DNA of 7,745 nt from an uncultured bacterium (GTDB lineage Bacteria > UBP6 > UBA1177 > JAKLFG01). The stretch is from assembly GCA_938048925.1 (NCBI GenBank), contig CALITV010000069.1, forward strand, positions 1 to 7,745, given 5' to 3'. Below the pieces are notes generated by a model. The model searched no databases. It was not told the DNA's origin and worked only from the letters and a program-made list of their open reading frames with translations. This document shows, in pieces, positions 1-7,089 of the stretch (the stretch's first letter is position 1; the number at the start of each line of letters is the position of its first letter). Position numbers and translations under genes: made by a program.

Positions 1-566
1 AGGCAGTAGGCCTTGCCTGCCTTGTATTTTTCTGGATCTATCTCGATGCAGTTGGTGAGTCCGGTGGTGTCGCACGCCTCGGGGTATTCGACGATACCGT
101 TGCCGCATTCGTGCGGTATCTCGTCACAGGTGATGGTATCCCAGCCAAGGCAGTTTTCGAGACACGATGCTTTGCCGCCGCTGTAGAGATTCGGATCTAT
201 CTCGATGCAGTTTTTTACGCCGCCATCGCATACCTCTCCTTCGTCTATCACGCCGTCACCGCAGTTCGGCAGAACGACATCGTTGTCGGTAACCGTCGCG
301 TCATCCTTTGGGCCGGCGTCGTCTTTCCCGATCATGTCGCCGTCGCCAATGCCGTCACCGTCGTGCGGCTCGCCGTCCTCTTCCTCGTCGGGGAAGGGAC
401 TATCCTCGTCAGGCCACAGACCATCTTCGTCGGCCAGCAGGATATCGTTGTCGGCTCCTGCTTGAGCGTCCTTGGGAATAATCTTCTTCGTGCCATTCTC
501 GCACGCTGCTAGAAGCAGGAAGATACAGAACACGACACATACCATCATCCTTGTCGTGGGAACCAT
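1..566 (-). CDS. Cys-rich repeat lipoprotein, 3' end cut by window edge
   Basis: Probable surface lipoprotein; its function is unknown. The start is ATG at 566, preceded by a GAGGGGG ribosome binding site about 7 bases upstream. Residues 1-21 are a short basic and then hydrophobic signal ending in the lipobox LAAC, with Cys22 the expected lipidated residue. Residues 33-96 form an acidic linker in which about 25 of 64 residues are Asp or Glu. Two Cys-rich units follow, beginning at about residues 102 and 154, with the pattern CG(D/N)G(I/V)-acidic-CD-NCIEIDP. The NCIEIDP blocks at residues 119 and 172 give a 53-residue period. Such repeats resemble the Myxococcus-type Cys-rich repeats, which probably fold by disulfides and may bind calcium; that function is inferred. 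The reading frame is open to the left edge, so total length and further repeats are unknown. It has its own promoter at 611-639. Confidence 0.85.
   Translation of the reverse strand, partial: MVPTTRMMVCVVFCIFLLLAACENGTKKIIPKDAQAGADNDILLADEDGLWPDEDSPFPDEEEDGEPHDGDGIGDGDMIGKDDAGPKDDATVTDNDVVLPNCGDGVIDEGEVCDGGVKNCIEIDPNLYSGGKASCLENCLGWDTITCDEIPHECGNGIVEYPEACDTTGLTNCIEIDPEKYKAGKAYC
34..212 (-). repeat. Tandem 159-bp (53-residue) coding repeat
   Basis: An identical 20-base segment (GGATCTATCTCGATGCAGTT on the plus strand) occurs at 34-53 and 193-212, exactly 159 bases apart, inside the Cys-rich lipoprotein. It encodes NCIEIDP in both copies. The flanking bases of the unit are diverged, so this is an old internal duplication or a segment kept homogeneous by recombination. 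A third copy may lie beyond the left edge. Confidence 0.75.
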
Positions 567-610
567 GATGTACCCCCTCGGTCTTTCGGACAGATCCTTT
601 GACGCTGGTA

Positions 611-639
611 ACTATAACACGGCGTCTTCCTTTTGACAA
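611..639 (-). promoter_or_regulatory. Sigma70-type promoter of the Cys-rich lipoprotein gene
   Basis: On the minus strand, TTGTCA (634-639) is followed after 17 bases by TATAGT (611-616). Each hexamer has one mismatch to the consensus and the spacing is ideal. Transcription should start near 604, giving a leader of about 38 bases before the ATG at 566. Seen directly in the sequence; activity is inferred. Confidence 0.7.
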
Positions 640-735
640 CTATTTTGCAGAAAAGTTACGGAAAAAGAAAGAGACATGGTGCCCCTCATCCACGAACGGA
701 ACCCCGCAATTCCTCATCGCATTGTTATCCTTCTT

Positions 736-768
736 CCCGTCTTCTGCACAGGTAAGAAACGAGACGGG
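736..768 (-). terminator. Inverted repeat just after the broken lipoprotein gene
   Basis: CCCGTCT (736-742) and AGACGGG (762-768) can form a 7-bp stem around a 19-base loop, directly next to the stop codon at 769-771. The position fits a 3' end structure. No T-run follows in either direction, so it is not a classical intrinsic terminator and may only stabilise a transcript end. Confidence 0.3.
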
Positions 769-1836
769 CTACTCGGTGATGGTGAGCGTCTGCCCTTCTA
801 TCTGGTCTTTCTCCTGCGGATTATTGTAGTAGGGACACACGCTCGACTCGCCGGTGTTTCCCTCGATCGGGTAACGGGCGAGCAGATCGTAGGAGAGCGA
901 AACGGTCTTGCCGGCGGCGAGGTGATTGATGTAGAGGATGATCTGTCGCGGTGTCGTCTCGTATTTCTGCAGGAAAGTCCCCTCCTCGGCAAGGAGCGCG
1001 TCGAGTTTGTCCGCGATGAGATCGAATCCGGGCGGTATGCCGATGCTCGCGAGGATGACCGACTGGCCGACGCCGGAGACATTCTCTATCGTGACCGTCG
1101 CCGTGACCGTGTCGTTGTCACTGTATTCGGTATCGCTGCCGGCGACCGCCGCGTCACCACCGGCATTCGGCCCGCCGTTATCTTCACCCCACTCATCCTG
1201 CGAGTTGCAAAGGCTATAGGTGACCGCCACATCGTCGGCTGTTTTTTTTATCTCGTCGGGACCGCGGCTTGCCAGCACCACTTTCGCTGCGTTGTAATTC
1301 TGCGTGAACTTTCCCTTCATCGCGTTGCCCCACGGGTCGGCGTTTTCTGGCTTTGCGAGCAGTGCGGCGACCTTATCGGCGTCGAGCGTGGCGTACTGCG
1401 TGCAGTCCCAGAGGTAATTGGGGTGTCCTTGTAAGGCCCGAAGACCACCGCCTGTTGCGCCTTCGTCTTGTAGGCGTCTTCCGGCGCTTTGTAGGAGTCC
1501 TCGACGAGGCTGTGCCCCGCACGATCGCCCTCGGCGGCGAAGAAGGCCTCGGTCCGCTCGTTGAGTTCCTGTTCCTTCTCTTCGGTCGCCGGATCGGCGG
1601 TCATGATGTCGGAAGGCGCGACACCGTAAACCACAGACGATACTCGCCGCCGGCGAAATCAATGAAGACCTGCGCTTCGTGGAGCGTTAACACCCCCACC
1701 GTGATGTCGCGCGGCGGATTGTCGGCGAACGGGTTGTCCTTCCCGTTGCCGCCGGTTGCCACCTGATTGCCGCAAGCGGCCAAGACGATAATCGCGAGCA
1801 CGACAACTGTTCGAATAAAAGGGTTTTTTTGAACAT
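769..1836 (-). pseudogene. Frameshifted lipoprotein with alpha-2-macroglobulin receptor-binding-like C-terminus
   Basis: Three consecutive minus-strand frames join into one coherent protein of about 356 residues if single bases are restored at three short homopolymers: the A7 run (1824-1830), the TGGTTT site (about 1628-1633) and the C4 run (1420-1423). The repaired product starts at ATG 1836 with MFKK, has a hydrophobic segment and a lipobox LAAC (Cys22), then about 180 residues I do not recognise, rich in Glu, Lys and Ala. From about residue 204 to the end it resembles the alpha-2-macroglobulin receptor-binding domain, with the signposts VTVTIENVSG, GIPPGFDL, a KYE/RQIILYI strand and a late YYN. 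Full alpha-2-macroglobulins have well over 1,000 residues, so either most of the gene is gone or this is a separate short family. As written, no frame makes the whole protein. Homopolymer sequencing error is the alternative, but the 4.2 kb of adjacent metF-metH shows no such break. It lies divergent to metF. Confidence 0.75.
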
Positions 1837-1999
1837 AGAAACATCCCGAAAAGATCGCGTAAAGACCTTGAGCGGCTCTTTGGTGTCCCTCAGGGGAATA
1901 TCTTATTGAAATTTCTTGCATTGAGCGTTCGAAAGCACCCGTGAGCGGGGGCAAAACTCATAAATCTCGGCCGCTGTTCTTCGATACCTTCACCTATTG

Positions 2000-2027
2000 T
2001 TGACACAACCGGCGAGGTCACTATCAT
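2000..2027 (+). promoter_or_regulatory. Sigma70-type promoter of metF-metH
   Basis: A perfect TTGACA (2000-2005) is followed after 16 bases by TATCAT (2022-2027), one mismatch from TATAAT. Transcription should start near 2034, leaving a leader of about 25 bases before the ATG at 2060. That leader is too short for a SAM or cobalamin riboswitch, and no MetJ-type AGACGTCT box is seen, so methionine control is not visible here. Confidence 0.72.
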
Positions 2028-2059
2028 GCCCTCCGTTGATAAACGGCGTCTCTTTTTCT

Positions 2060-3022
2060 ATGGTAAAGATAACCGATGCCCTCACGGCAACCGGCAAACC
2101 GCTCCTGTCGCTCGAAATAACCCCGCCCGATCGCGGCGGCACGATAGACGAGATCTACCGCGCGGTCGAACAACTGCTTCCCTTCAACCCCCAGTTCATC
2201 AATGTCACCTACCATCAGCCCCATTTCGTTACCGAGGTGCGCGACGACTTGACGATACGGCGCCCCACACGAAAGAAGCCGGGGACGGTCGGCATCTGCG
2301 CCGCAATACACAACAAATTCGGTATCGAGACGGTTCCTCACATCCTCTGCGGCGGATTCAACCGATACGAGACCGAAGACGCCCTCATTGATCTCCACTA
2401 CCTCGGCATCCACAACCTTTTCGTCATCCGCGGCGATCCGCCCAAGGGACACGAACGATTCCAGCCCGAACCAGACGGCCACCGCTACGCCGCCGAACTT
2501 ATCGCCCAGATTACCGCAATGAATCGGGGGGCATATCTCGAACCGCTCGATGACCCCCAACCGACCGATTTTTGCATCGGCGCTGCCTGTTATCCCGAAA
2601 ATCACTATGAGTCTCCTTCACTCGAGGCAGAGATCGAAAATGTGCGCCGCAAGGTCGCAGCAGGAACATCCTTTCTTATTACCCAGATGTTCTTCAGTGC
2701 CGCCACCTATTTCTCTTATGTCGAAAAACTGCGCAGCGCGGGCGTCACCGTGCCGGTTCTCCCGGGTATCAAGCCGGTGATCAGCGCGAAACAGGTGGCC
2801 TTGATCCCCGAAACCTTCCATGTCACGATACCCAGCGACTTCAAAAAGGCGATACTCGACGCACCGACCCCACAACAGGCCTTCACCGGAGGGACCAGAT
2901 ACATGGCCGACCTCTGCTACCGGCTCATTGACGGCGGCGCACCGGGGATTCACCTCTTCACGATGGGACAGGGACGATCGGCGAAGGCACTGCTCGACAC
3001 CCTCTTCGGGACACACGGATGA
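2060..3022 (+). CDS. metF: Methylenetetrahydrofolate reductase
   Basis: Cytosolic flavoenzyme that reduces 5,10-methylenetetrahydrofolate to 5-methyltetrahydrofolate, the methyl donor for methionine synthase. The 320-residue product has the normal length for a bacterial MetF, a single FAD-binding TIM barrel. Visible signposts are SLEITPP with Glu19 (the counterpart of E. coli Glu28), FINVTYH, TVGICAAI, the HILCGGF strand, RGD at 124-126 (Asp126 matching E. coli Asp120) and TQMFF with Gln209. The sequence resembles the Bacteroidetes-like MetF branch more than the enterobacterial one. ATG 2060 is chosen because an in-frame TTG at 1997 lies upstream of the promoter -35 box; the ribosome binding site is weak. 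The stop overlaps the metH start by four bases, so the two are translated as a coupled pair. Confidence 0.95.
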   Translation: MVKITDALTATGKPLLSLEITPPDRGGTIDEIYRAVEQLLPFNPQFINVTYHQPHFVTEVRDDLTIRRPTRKKPGTVGICAAIHNKFGIETVPHILCGGFNRYETEDALIDLHYLGIHNLFVIRGDPPKGHERFQPEPDGHRYAAELIAQITAMNRGAYLEPLDDPQPTDFCIGAACYPENHYESPSLEAEIENVRRKVAAGTSFLITQMFFSAATYFSYVEKLRSAGVTVPVLPGIKPVISAKQVALIPETFHVTIPSDFKKAILDAPTPQQAFTGGTRYMADLCYRLIDGGAPGIHLFTMGQGRSAKALLDTLFGTHG

Positions 3023-6000
3023 GCGCTATCCGGGGACTGATAGCCCAGCGGACGCTCCTGTTCGACGGCGCAATGGGAACGCAGATACACCGGCGCACCC
3101 CTTCCGTAACCGATTTCGGCGGTCACGGGAACTGTCCTGAATATCTAAATGTCACCCGGCCCGACCTCATTGCGGCAATCCACCGCGATTACCTCGCAGC
3201 GGGGGCCGACATCGTCGAGACCAACTCCTTCGGCGCCAATCGCGTTACGCTCGCCGAATTCGGGCTTGCCGACCGTGCCTACGAACTGAACCGGAAGGCG
3301 GCCGAGATCGCCTTTTCGGTCGCCGCCGAACACTTCTCCCCCGACCGGCCGCGCTTTGTTTCCGGCTCCATCGGCCCCGGGTCGAAACTCCCCTCACTGG
3401 GGCAGATAGCATTCACCGAACTCGAAGCAGCCTACCGCGAGCAGGCGGCGGGGCTCATTGACGGCGGGGTTGACCTTCTACAAATAGAAACCTGCCAAGA
3501 TTCACTCCAGATAAAAGCGGCGCTCTGCGGCGTTTTCGATGCGCTGGCGGAACGCCGTGCCGACATCCCGGTCATCGTGCAGGTGACGATCGAAACGAGC
3601 GGCCGGATGCTCCTCGGCACCGAACTGGCTGCAGTGATTGCCACTTTCGCCCCCTACCCGCTTTTCGCTCTCGGCATCAACTGCGGCACCGGCCCCGATC
3701 TCATGGGCGAAAGTGTCCGCCTGCTCACCGAGCGAAGTCCCTTCGCCGTGAGCGTCCTTCCCAACGCAGGACTTCCCGAAGTACGCGACGGGAAACTCCA
3801 CTACCCCCTCGAACCCGACCGTTTCGCGGCAGAGGTCATTCGCTTTGTCGCCGATTACGGCGTCGAACTCATCGGCGGCTGCTGCGGAACAACCCCCGAC
3901 CATATCAGGGCACTCCGCGCCGCGCTCGACAATCTCGAGAAGCGCCCTTCCCGACGACCAACAGTTGTTCCTGCTCTTTCTTCTCTCTACCGGGCGCAAG
4001 AGATGACGATCGAACCGAGACCGCTTCTCATCGGCGAACGGCCGAACGCGAACGGCAGCAAGGAATTCCGCGAAGCGCTCCTTTCCGACGATCTCGATCG
4101 CATGACGGCGGTCGCGCAGGATCAAGAGCGTGAAGGGGCGCACCTCATTGACATCAATGTAGCGGTCGCCGGCCGCGACGAAGTGCGCGATATGCAGCGG
4201 TTCACCGCAAAACTGGCGACGCTCGTTCGTCTCCCCCTTTCAATAGACAGCACCAATCCCGACGCGATAGAAGCGGCGCTCCGTTCTATCGGCGGCCGGG
4301 CGCTCATCAACTCGATGAATTTGGAAGACCCTGCGCGCGCCGATCGTATCGTCGCATTGGCGCACCGCTACGGTGCGGCGCTCATCGCACTCACGATAGA
4401 CGAGACGGGAATGGCCAAAACGCGCGACCGGAAACTGGCGGTAGCACGCCGGATCGTCACTTTCATCGAGGATCGCGGACTCTCACGCACCGCTATCTTC
4501 ATTGATCCCCTCACCTTCACCCTCGCCTCGGGAGACGCCGACCTGCGCGGCGCGGCAGTCGAGACGCTGGAGGCGATACGACTCATCAAAAAGGAATTGC
4601 CCGGCGTCCGGACACTTCTCGGCGTCAGCAACATCTCCTACGGCCTCAAACCGGCGGCGCGCCGGATCCTCAACGCCGTATTTCTCTACCACGCGGTGCA
4701 GGCGGGTCTCGACGCGGCGATATTCCATGCCGGGAAAGTGATACCGACCGCCCAGATACCGGAACCCGACCTGCGCCTCGCCGAACGACTCATCTTCAAC
4801 GATTTCTCGCAGGGCGATCCGCTCGAGGCATTCATCGCGCGATTCGATCATTCCTCTCCGAAAGAGAGCACCGCACGGGGCGACGAACGACCGATCGAAG
4901 AGAGACTGACCTCCGCCATCGTCGAGGGGCGCAAGAGCGACATCGTTCCACTGATCACCGCCGCGATCGAGCGCTTCTCCGCCCTCGAGATACTCGACCA
5001 TTTCCTTCTCCCGGCAATGAAGGAGGTAGGCGCCGCATTCGGCGCCGGAAGGATGCAACTTCCCTTCGTTCTCAAAGCGGCCGAAACGATGCGCACGGCG
5101 GTCGAACATCTGCAACCGCACCTCACAGGTGACCGCGGCCAGAAACGGGGGGTAGCCGTTCTTGCCACGGTCAAAGGCGACATCCACGACATCGGCAAGA
5201 ACCTCGTTGATATCATTCTCTCGAACAACGGGTGGCAGGTGTACAACATCGGCACCGATCGGTCGGTCACCGACATCGTTGCGGCGGCGAAAGAATATCG
5301 CCCTGACTTTATCGGCCTTTCAGGACTGCTCGTCCGGTCGGCGATCGAGATGAAAGAGGTGGTGCGCGGCTTGAAAACGGCTGGACTCGATATCCCGGTC
5401 ATCTGCGGGGGCGCCGCGTTGAGCCGCCGCTACATCGCCGACGAACTCGCCCCGCTCCACGACGGCGCGGTCCACTTCGCACAGGATGCCTTCGAAGCGA
5501 TGCGCATCATGGAAGATGCCGGCACCGCTCCCGCGACGCCCACCACAGTGAACTCCCCGCCCCGATTTCGCCATCCGACCCTTTCTTTCGATCACACCGT
5601 GCCGACCGCCCCTTTCACCGGACGCCGCGTTCTGCGCGACATAGCCCTCACCGAGATCGCGCCGTTTGTAAATAAGAAACACCTCTTCCGCATCCGTTGG
5701 CAGATGGACGATCCGACCGAGGCCGAAAAGACGCTGGCGCGGCTCCTCAGCATGGCCGAGGAAGAGAAACTTTTCGCTTCGGCGGCGGTCTACGGCTATT
5801 TCGCCTGTCGTCCCGAGGGCGACCGACTCCTCGTCGGCGACACGACATTCACTTTTCCGCGCACTCAAAACGCACCTCACCGCGCGCTGTCCGATTATTT
5901 CCGGTCCGACGGCGACATCGCACCGCTGTTTGCCGTGACGATCGGTCCGGCGGCAGCGATGAAGGAACAGGAACTCTTCGGACGCAATGAATATGTTGAT

Positions 6001-6276
6001 TATTTCCTGTTGCACGGTCTGTCGGCGGAACTGGCCGAGGCGCTCGCCGATTGGATGCACCGTCGCATCGCCGCCGAACTCGGCCTCGAAGCGCGGCGCG
6101 GCAAGCGGTTCAGCCCCGGCTTCCCGTCATGGGACGACCTCGGCGAGCAGCGCCGCATATTTGCACTACTTCACCTCGAAGAGATAGGACTATCGCTCAC
6201 CGAGACGAATGAACTCGTGCCCGAACAGAGCGTCACCGGCTTGATTGTTCATCATCCGCAGGCCGAGTATTTCTGA
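3019..6276 (+). CDS. metH: Cobalamin-dependent methionine synthase
   Basis: Transfers a methyl group from 5-methyltetrahydrofolate to homocysteine through methylcobalamin. All modules are present in its 1,085 residues, somewhat shorter than the 1,227 of E. coli. The homocysteine domain (about 1-300) has the zinc ligands Cys222 and Cys288-Cys289 (GGCCGTTP). The pterin-binding domain (about 335-600) has IGERPNANGSK at 338-348. The helical cap (about 629-700) precedes the B12 domain (about 705-835), with DIHDIG at 721-726 and cobalt-ligand His723. The reactivation domain (about 874-1085) has SPGFPSW at 1032-1038 and ends in a SVTGLIVHHP-type segment. The pterin motifs (ERPNANGS, DPLTF) differ from E. 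coli (ERTNVTGS, DPNIF) and recall the Thermus/Chloroflexi-like branch. The ATG sits in the ATGA overlap with metF, so translation is probably coupled. Presence of the reactivation domain implies use of SAM and a flavodoxin-type reductase encoded elsewhere. Confidence 0.96.
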   Translation: MSAIRGLIAQRTLLFDGAMGTQIHRRTPSVTDFGGHGNCPEYLNVTRPDLIAAIHRDYLAAGADIVETNSFGANRVTLAEFGLADRAYELNRKAAEIAFSVAAEHFSPDRPRFVSGSIGPGSKLPSLGQIAFTELEAAYREQAAGLIDGGVDLLQIETCQDSLQIKAALCGVFDALAERRADIPVIVQVTIETSGRMLLGTELAAVIATFAPYPLFALGINCGTGPDLMGESVRLLTERSPFAVSVLPNAGLPEVRDGKLHYPLEPDRFAAEVIRFVADYGVELIGGCCGTTPDHIRALRAALDNLEKRPSRRPTVVPALSSLYRAQEMTIEPRPLLIGERPNANGSKEFREALLSDDLDRMTAVAQDQEREGAHLIDINVAVAGRDEVRDMQRFTAKLATLVRLPLSIDSTNPDAIEAALRSIGGRALINSMNLEDPARADRIVALAHRYGAALIALTIDETGMAKTRDRKLAVARRIVTFIEDRGLSRTAIFIDPLTFTLASGDADLRGAAVETLEAIRLIKKELPGVRTLLGVSNISYGLKPAARRILNAVFLYHAVQAGLDAAIFHAGKVIPTAQIPEPDLRLAERLIFNDFSQGDPLEAFIARFDHSSPKESTARGDERPIEERLTSAIVEGRKSDIVPLITAAIERFSALEILDHFLLPAMKEVGAAFGAGRMQLPFVLKAAETMRTAVEHLQPHLTGDRGQKRGVAVLATVKGDIHDIGKNLVDIILSNNGWQVYNIGTDRSVTDIVAAAKEYRPDFIGLSGLLVRSAIEMKEVVRGLKTAGLDIPVICGGAALSRRYIADELAPLHDGAVHFAQDAFEAMRIMEDAGTAPATPTTVNSPPRFRHPTLSFDHTVPTAPFTGRRVLRDIALTEIAPFVNKKHLFRIRWQMDDPTEAEKTLARLLSMAEEEKLFASAAVYGYFACRPEGDRLLVGDTTFTFPRTQNAPHRALSDYFRSDGDIAPLFAVTIGPAAAMKEQELFGRNEYVDYFLLHGLSAELAEALADWMHRRIAAELGLEARRGKRFSPGFPSWDDLGEQRRIFALLHLEEIGLSLTETNELVPEQSVTGLIVHHPQAEYF

Positions 6277-6300
6277 GCAACCGCCGCCATCTTTACAAGA

Positions 6301-6322
6301 AGGCTTGATTCGGAGGCTTGAC
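6301..6322 (+). repeat. 8-bp direct repeat next to the hicBA -35 box
   Basis: AGGCTTGA occurs at 6301-6308 and 6315-6322, 14 bases apart; the second copy overlaps the -35 hexamer. It is placed where a repressor could block the promoter, so it may be an operator. This is positional inference only, and a chance repeat is possible. Confidence 0.3.
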
Positions 6323-6345
6323 TTTGCCCCGTCCGCCGGTAGAAT
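6318..6345 (+). promoter_or_regulatory. Sigma70-type promoter of hicB-hicA
   Basis: TTGACT (6318-6323) is followed after 16 bases by TAGAAT (6340-6345), each one mismatch from consensus. Transcription should begin near 6352, only about 18 bases before the hicB ATG, and the leader holds the ribosome binding site GGAGG at 6360-6364. The pair can therefore be transcribed independently of metF-metH, although no terminator separates them. Confidence 0.7.
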
Positions 6346-6369
6346 CGGTTTGTCCGAAGGGAGGATACC

Positions 6370-6582
6370 ATGGCTCAAAAGAAACGGAAATTCACCGTGC
6401 TCATCGAAAAGGATGAACACGGCTACTATGTCGCCAATGTACCGGCCTTCCGGAGTTGCTACACACAGGCAAAATCACTTGCGGAACTCTATCCGCGCAT
6501 TGAGGAGGTCATCGCACTCTGCCTCGAGGTCGAAAAACCGGCCAAGATGCAGTTCGTCGCCGTTCAGCAGATGGAAATCTGA
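6370..6582 (+). CDS. hicB: HicB-family antitoxin
   Basis: Short antitoxin of 70 residues that should bind and neutralise the neighbouring HicA toxin. The HicB signature is a degraded RNase H-like fold: a FTVLIEKDEHGYYVANVPAF strand pair, a following Cys-Tyr in place of the usual GC.S turn, and a helix LAELYPRIEEVIALCLE. The start is secure, with GGAGG five bases upstream of ATG. The protein ends soon after the core fold and has no C-terminal helix-turn-helix or ribbon-helix-helix domain, which longer HicB proteins of about 130 residues use to repress their own promoter. Autoregulation, if any, would need another means. The antitoxin precedes the toxin, the reverse of E. coli hicAB but common among short HicB types. 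Confidence 0.87.
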   Translation: MAQKKRKFTVLIEKDEHGYYVANVPAFRSCYTQAKSLAELYPRIEEVIALCLEVEKPAKMQFVAVQQMEI

Positions 6583-6587
6583 ACGCC

Positions 6588-6818
6588 ATGACCACTTTTC
6601 CGACCGTTCCGGCGCGGGAGATCATCCGCTACCTCGAAAAACAGGGCTTTGAACTCATCCGTCAGAAAGGCAGTCACAAGTTCTTCCGCCATCCCGACGG
6701 CAGGACCGCGACGGTGCCCGACCACAAAGGCGAAGATCTCGGCAAAGGGCTGATGCTGAAGATATTGAAAGACATCGATGTGACGCAGGAAGACTTCCTG
6801 AAGTGGTTCATCAACTGA
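6588..6818 (+). CDS. hicA: HicA-family toxin (mRNA interferase)
   Basis: Small basic toxin of 76 residues with the YcfA/HicA double-stranded-RNA-binding-like fold. HicA proteins cut mRNA and stop growth until HicB masks them. Visible features are the opening helix REIIRYLEKQGFELIRQ, the motif GSHKFFRHPDG with catalytic His30, the strand TATVPDH and the closing helix KGLMLKILKDIDVTQEDFLKWF. It begins five bases after the hicB stop, with only a weak upstream GGAA, so translation probably depends on hicB and keeps toxin below antitoxin. Length and motifs are complete, so the toxin looks functional. It converges with the small frameshifted ORF, whose stop lies 15 bases away. Confidence 0.92.
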   Translation: MTTFPTVPAREIIRYLEKQGFELIRQKGSHKFFRHPDGRTATVPDHKGEDLGKGLMLKILKDIDVTQEDFLKWFIN

Positions 6819-6833
6819 CACGCGCCGCCCGGG

Positions 6834-7089
6834 CTACCTTCCGTATAAACTGATCGGCGCACAATAGAATACCCTCCCCCATAATCTTGCGGAGTCCGCC
6901 TTCTCGAAGTGTGCCCGGTACGACGCGATCATCGGCCGCGCCGCCTCTATGTCGGTCACTTCCGCCAGTTTCCGCTCGAAGGCGCCAACGACCCGCCGCC
7001 GCTCACGCTTCGGCGGGAATTAACTCAAAGTCAAACCAATGCGCCCCGTTCCAAGAACGGGCCGCGTAAATGACCAAATAACGACTCAT
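6834..7089 (-). pseudogene. Small coupled ORF with one frameshift, downstream of the DUF1566 gene
   Basis: It starts at ATG 7089 inside an ATGA overlap with the DUF1566 stop codon, which implies translational coupling. As written it ends after 28 codons at a TGA. Dropping one C from the CCC at about 7015-7017 restores an 84-residue frame to the TAG at 6834-6836. The restored protein begins MSRYLVIYAARSWNGAHWFD, then has a basic stretch (PPKRERRRVV), a helix-like AFERKLAEV and an end containing MIASYRAHFEKADSARLWG. The part after the break has coherent protein-like composition. I do not recognise a named family. The segment F.F.IPPKR...F.RKL...IASY.AHF..AD..RLW distantly recalls the C-terminal thumb of DGR reverse transcriptases (SY.GH..HA...RL); this is a weak, by-eye comparison. 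A 28-residue peptide is the alternative reading. Confidence 0.5.
7042..7066. other. GC-rich hairpin or cruciform 3' of the variable region
   Basis: CCCGTTC (7045-7051) and GAACGGG (7055-7061) form a perfect 7-bp stem around a 3-base loop (CAA on plus, TTG on minus). Three more pairs (7042-7044 with 7064-7066) can form across a 2-base bulge. It lies 24 bases past the DUF1566 stop codon, inside the small coupled ORF. Known DGR targets carry a similar stem shortly after the variable region, though usually with a GRNA tetraloop, which is absent here. There is no T-run, so it is not a terminator. Confidence 0.5.

Noticed and set aside
676..1434. 252-codon plus-strand ORF
   Set aside because: It is antisense to the alpha-2-macroglobulin-like C-terminal domain, which has recognisable motifs; its own translation has no family features.
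1353..1766. 137-codon plus-strand ORF opposite the broken lipoprotein
   Set aside because: Its Arg-rich, low-complexity translation is typical of an antisense shadow, and the opposite strand gives a coherent lipoprotein.
1936..1953. Small hairpin (CCCG TGAG CGGG with two outer pairs)
   Set aside because: It has only four core pairs, no T-run, and lies upstream of the metF promoter where no known transcript ends.
1997..2059. In-frame TTG start that would lengthen MetF by 21 residues
   Set aside because: It lies before the -35 box of the promoter at 2000-2027, and the extra residues do not match the MetF family, which begins close to the ATG at 2060.
1837..2059. Possible SAM or cobalamin riboswitch before metF
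   Set aside because: The promoter places the transcription start about 25 bases before the ATG, leaving no room for an aptamer, and no conserved riboswitch core is seen.
3019..6276. MetH being truncated because it is shorter than the E. coli enzyme
   Set aside because: All domains, including the complete reactivation domain, are present; the difference lies in linkers and loop lengths.
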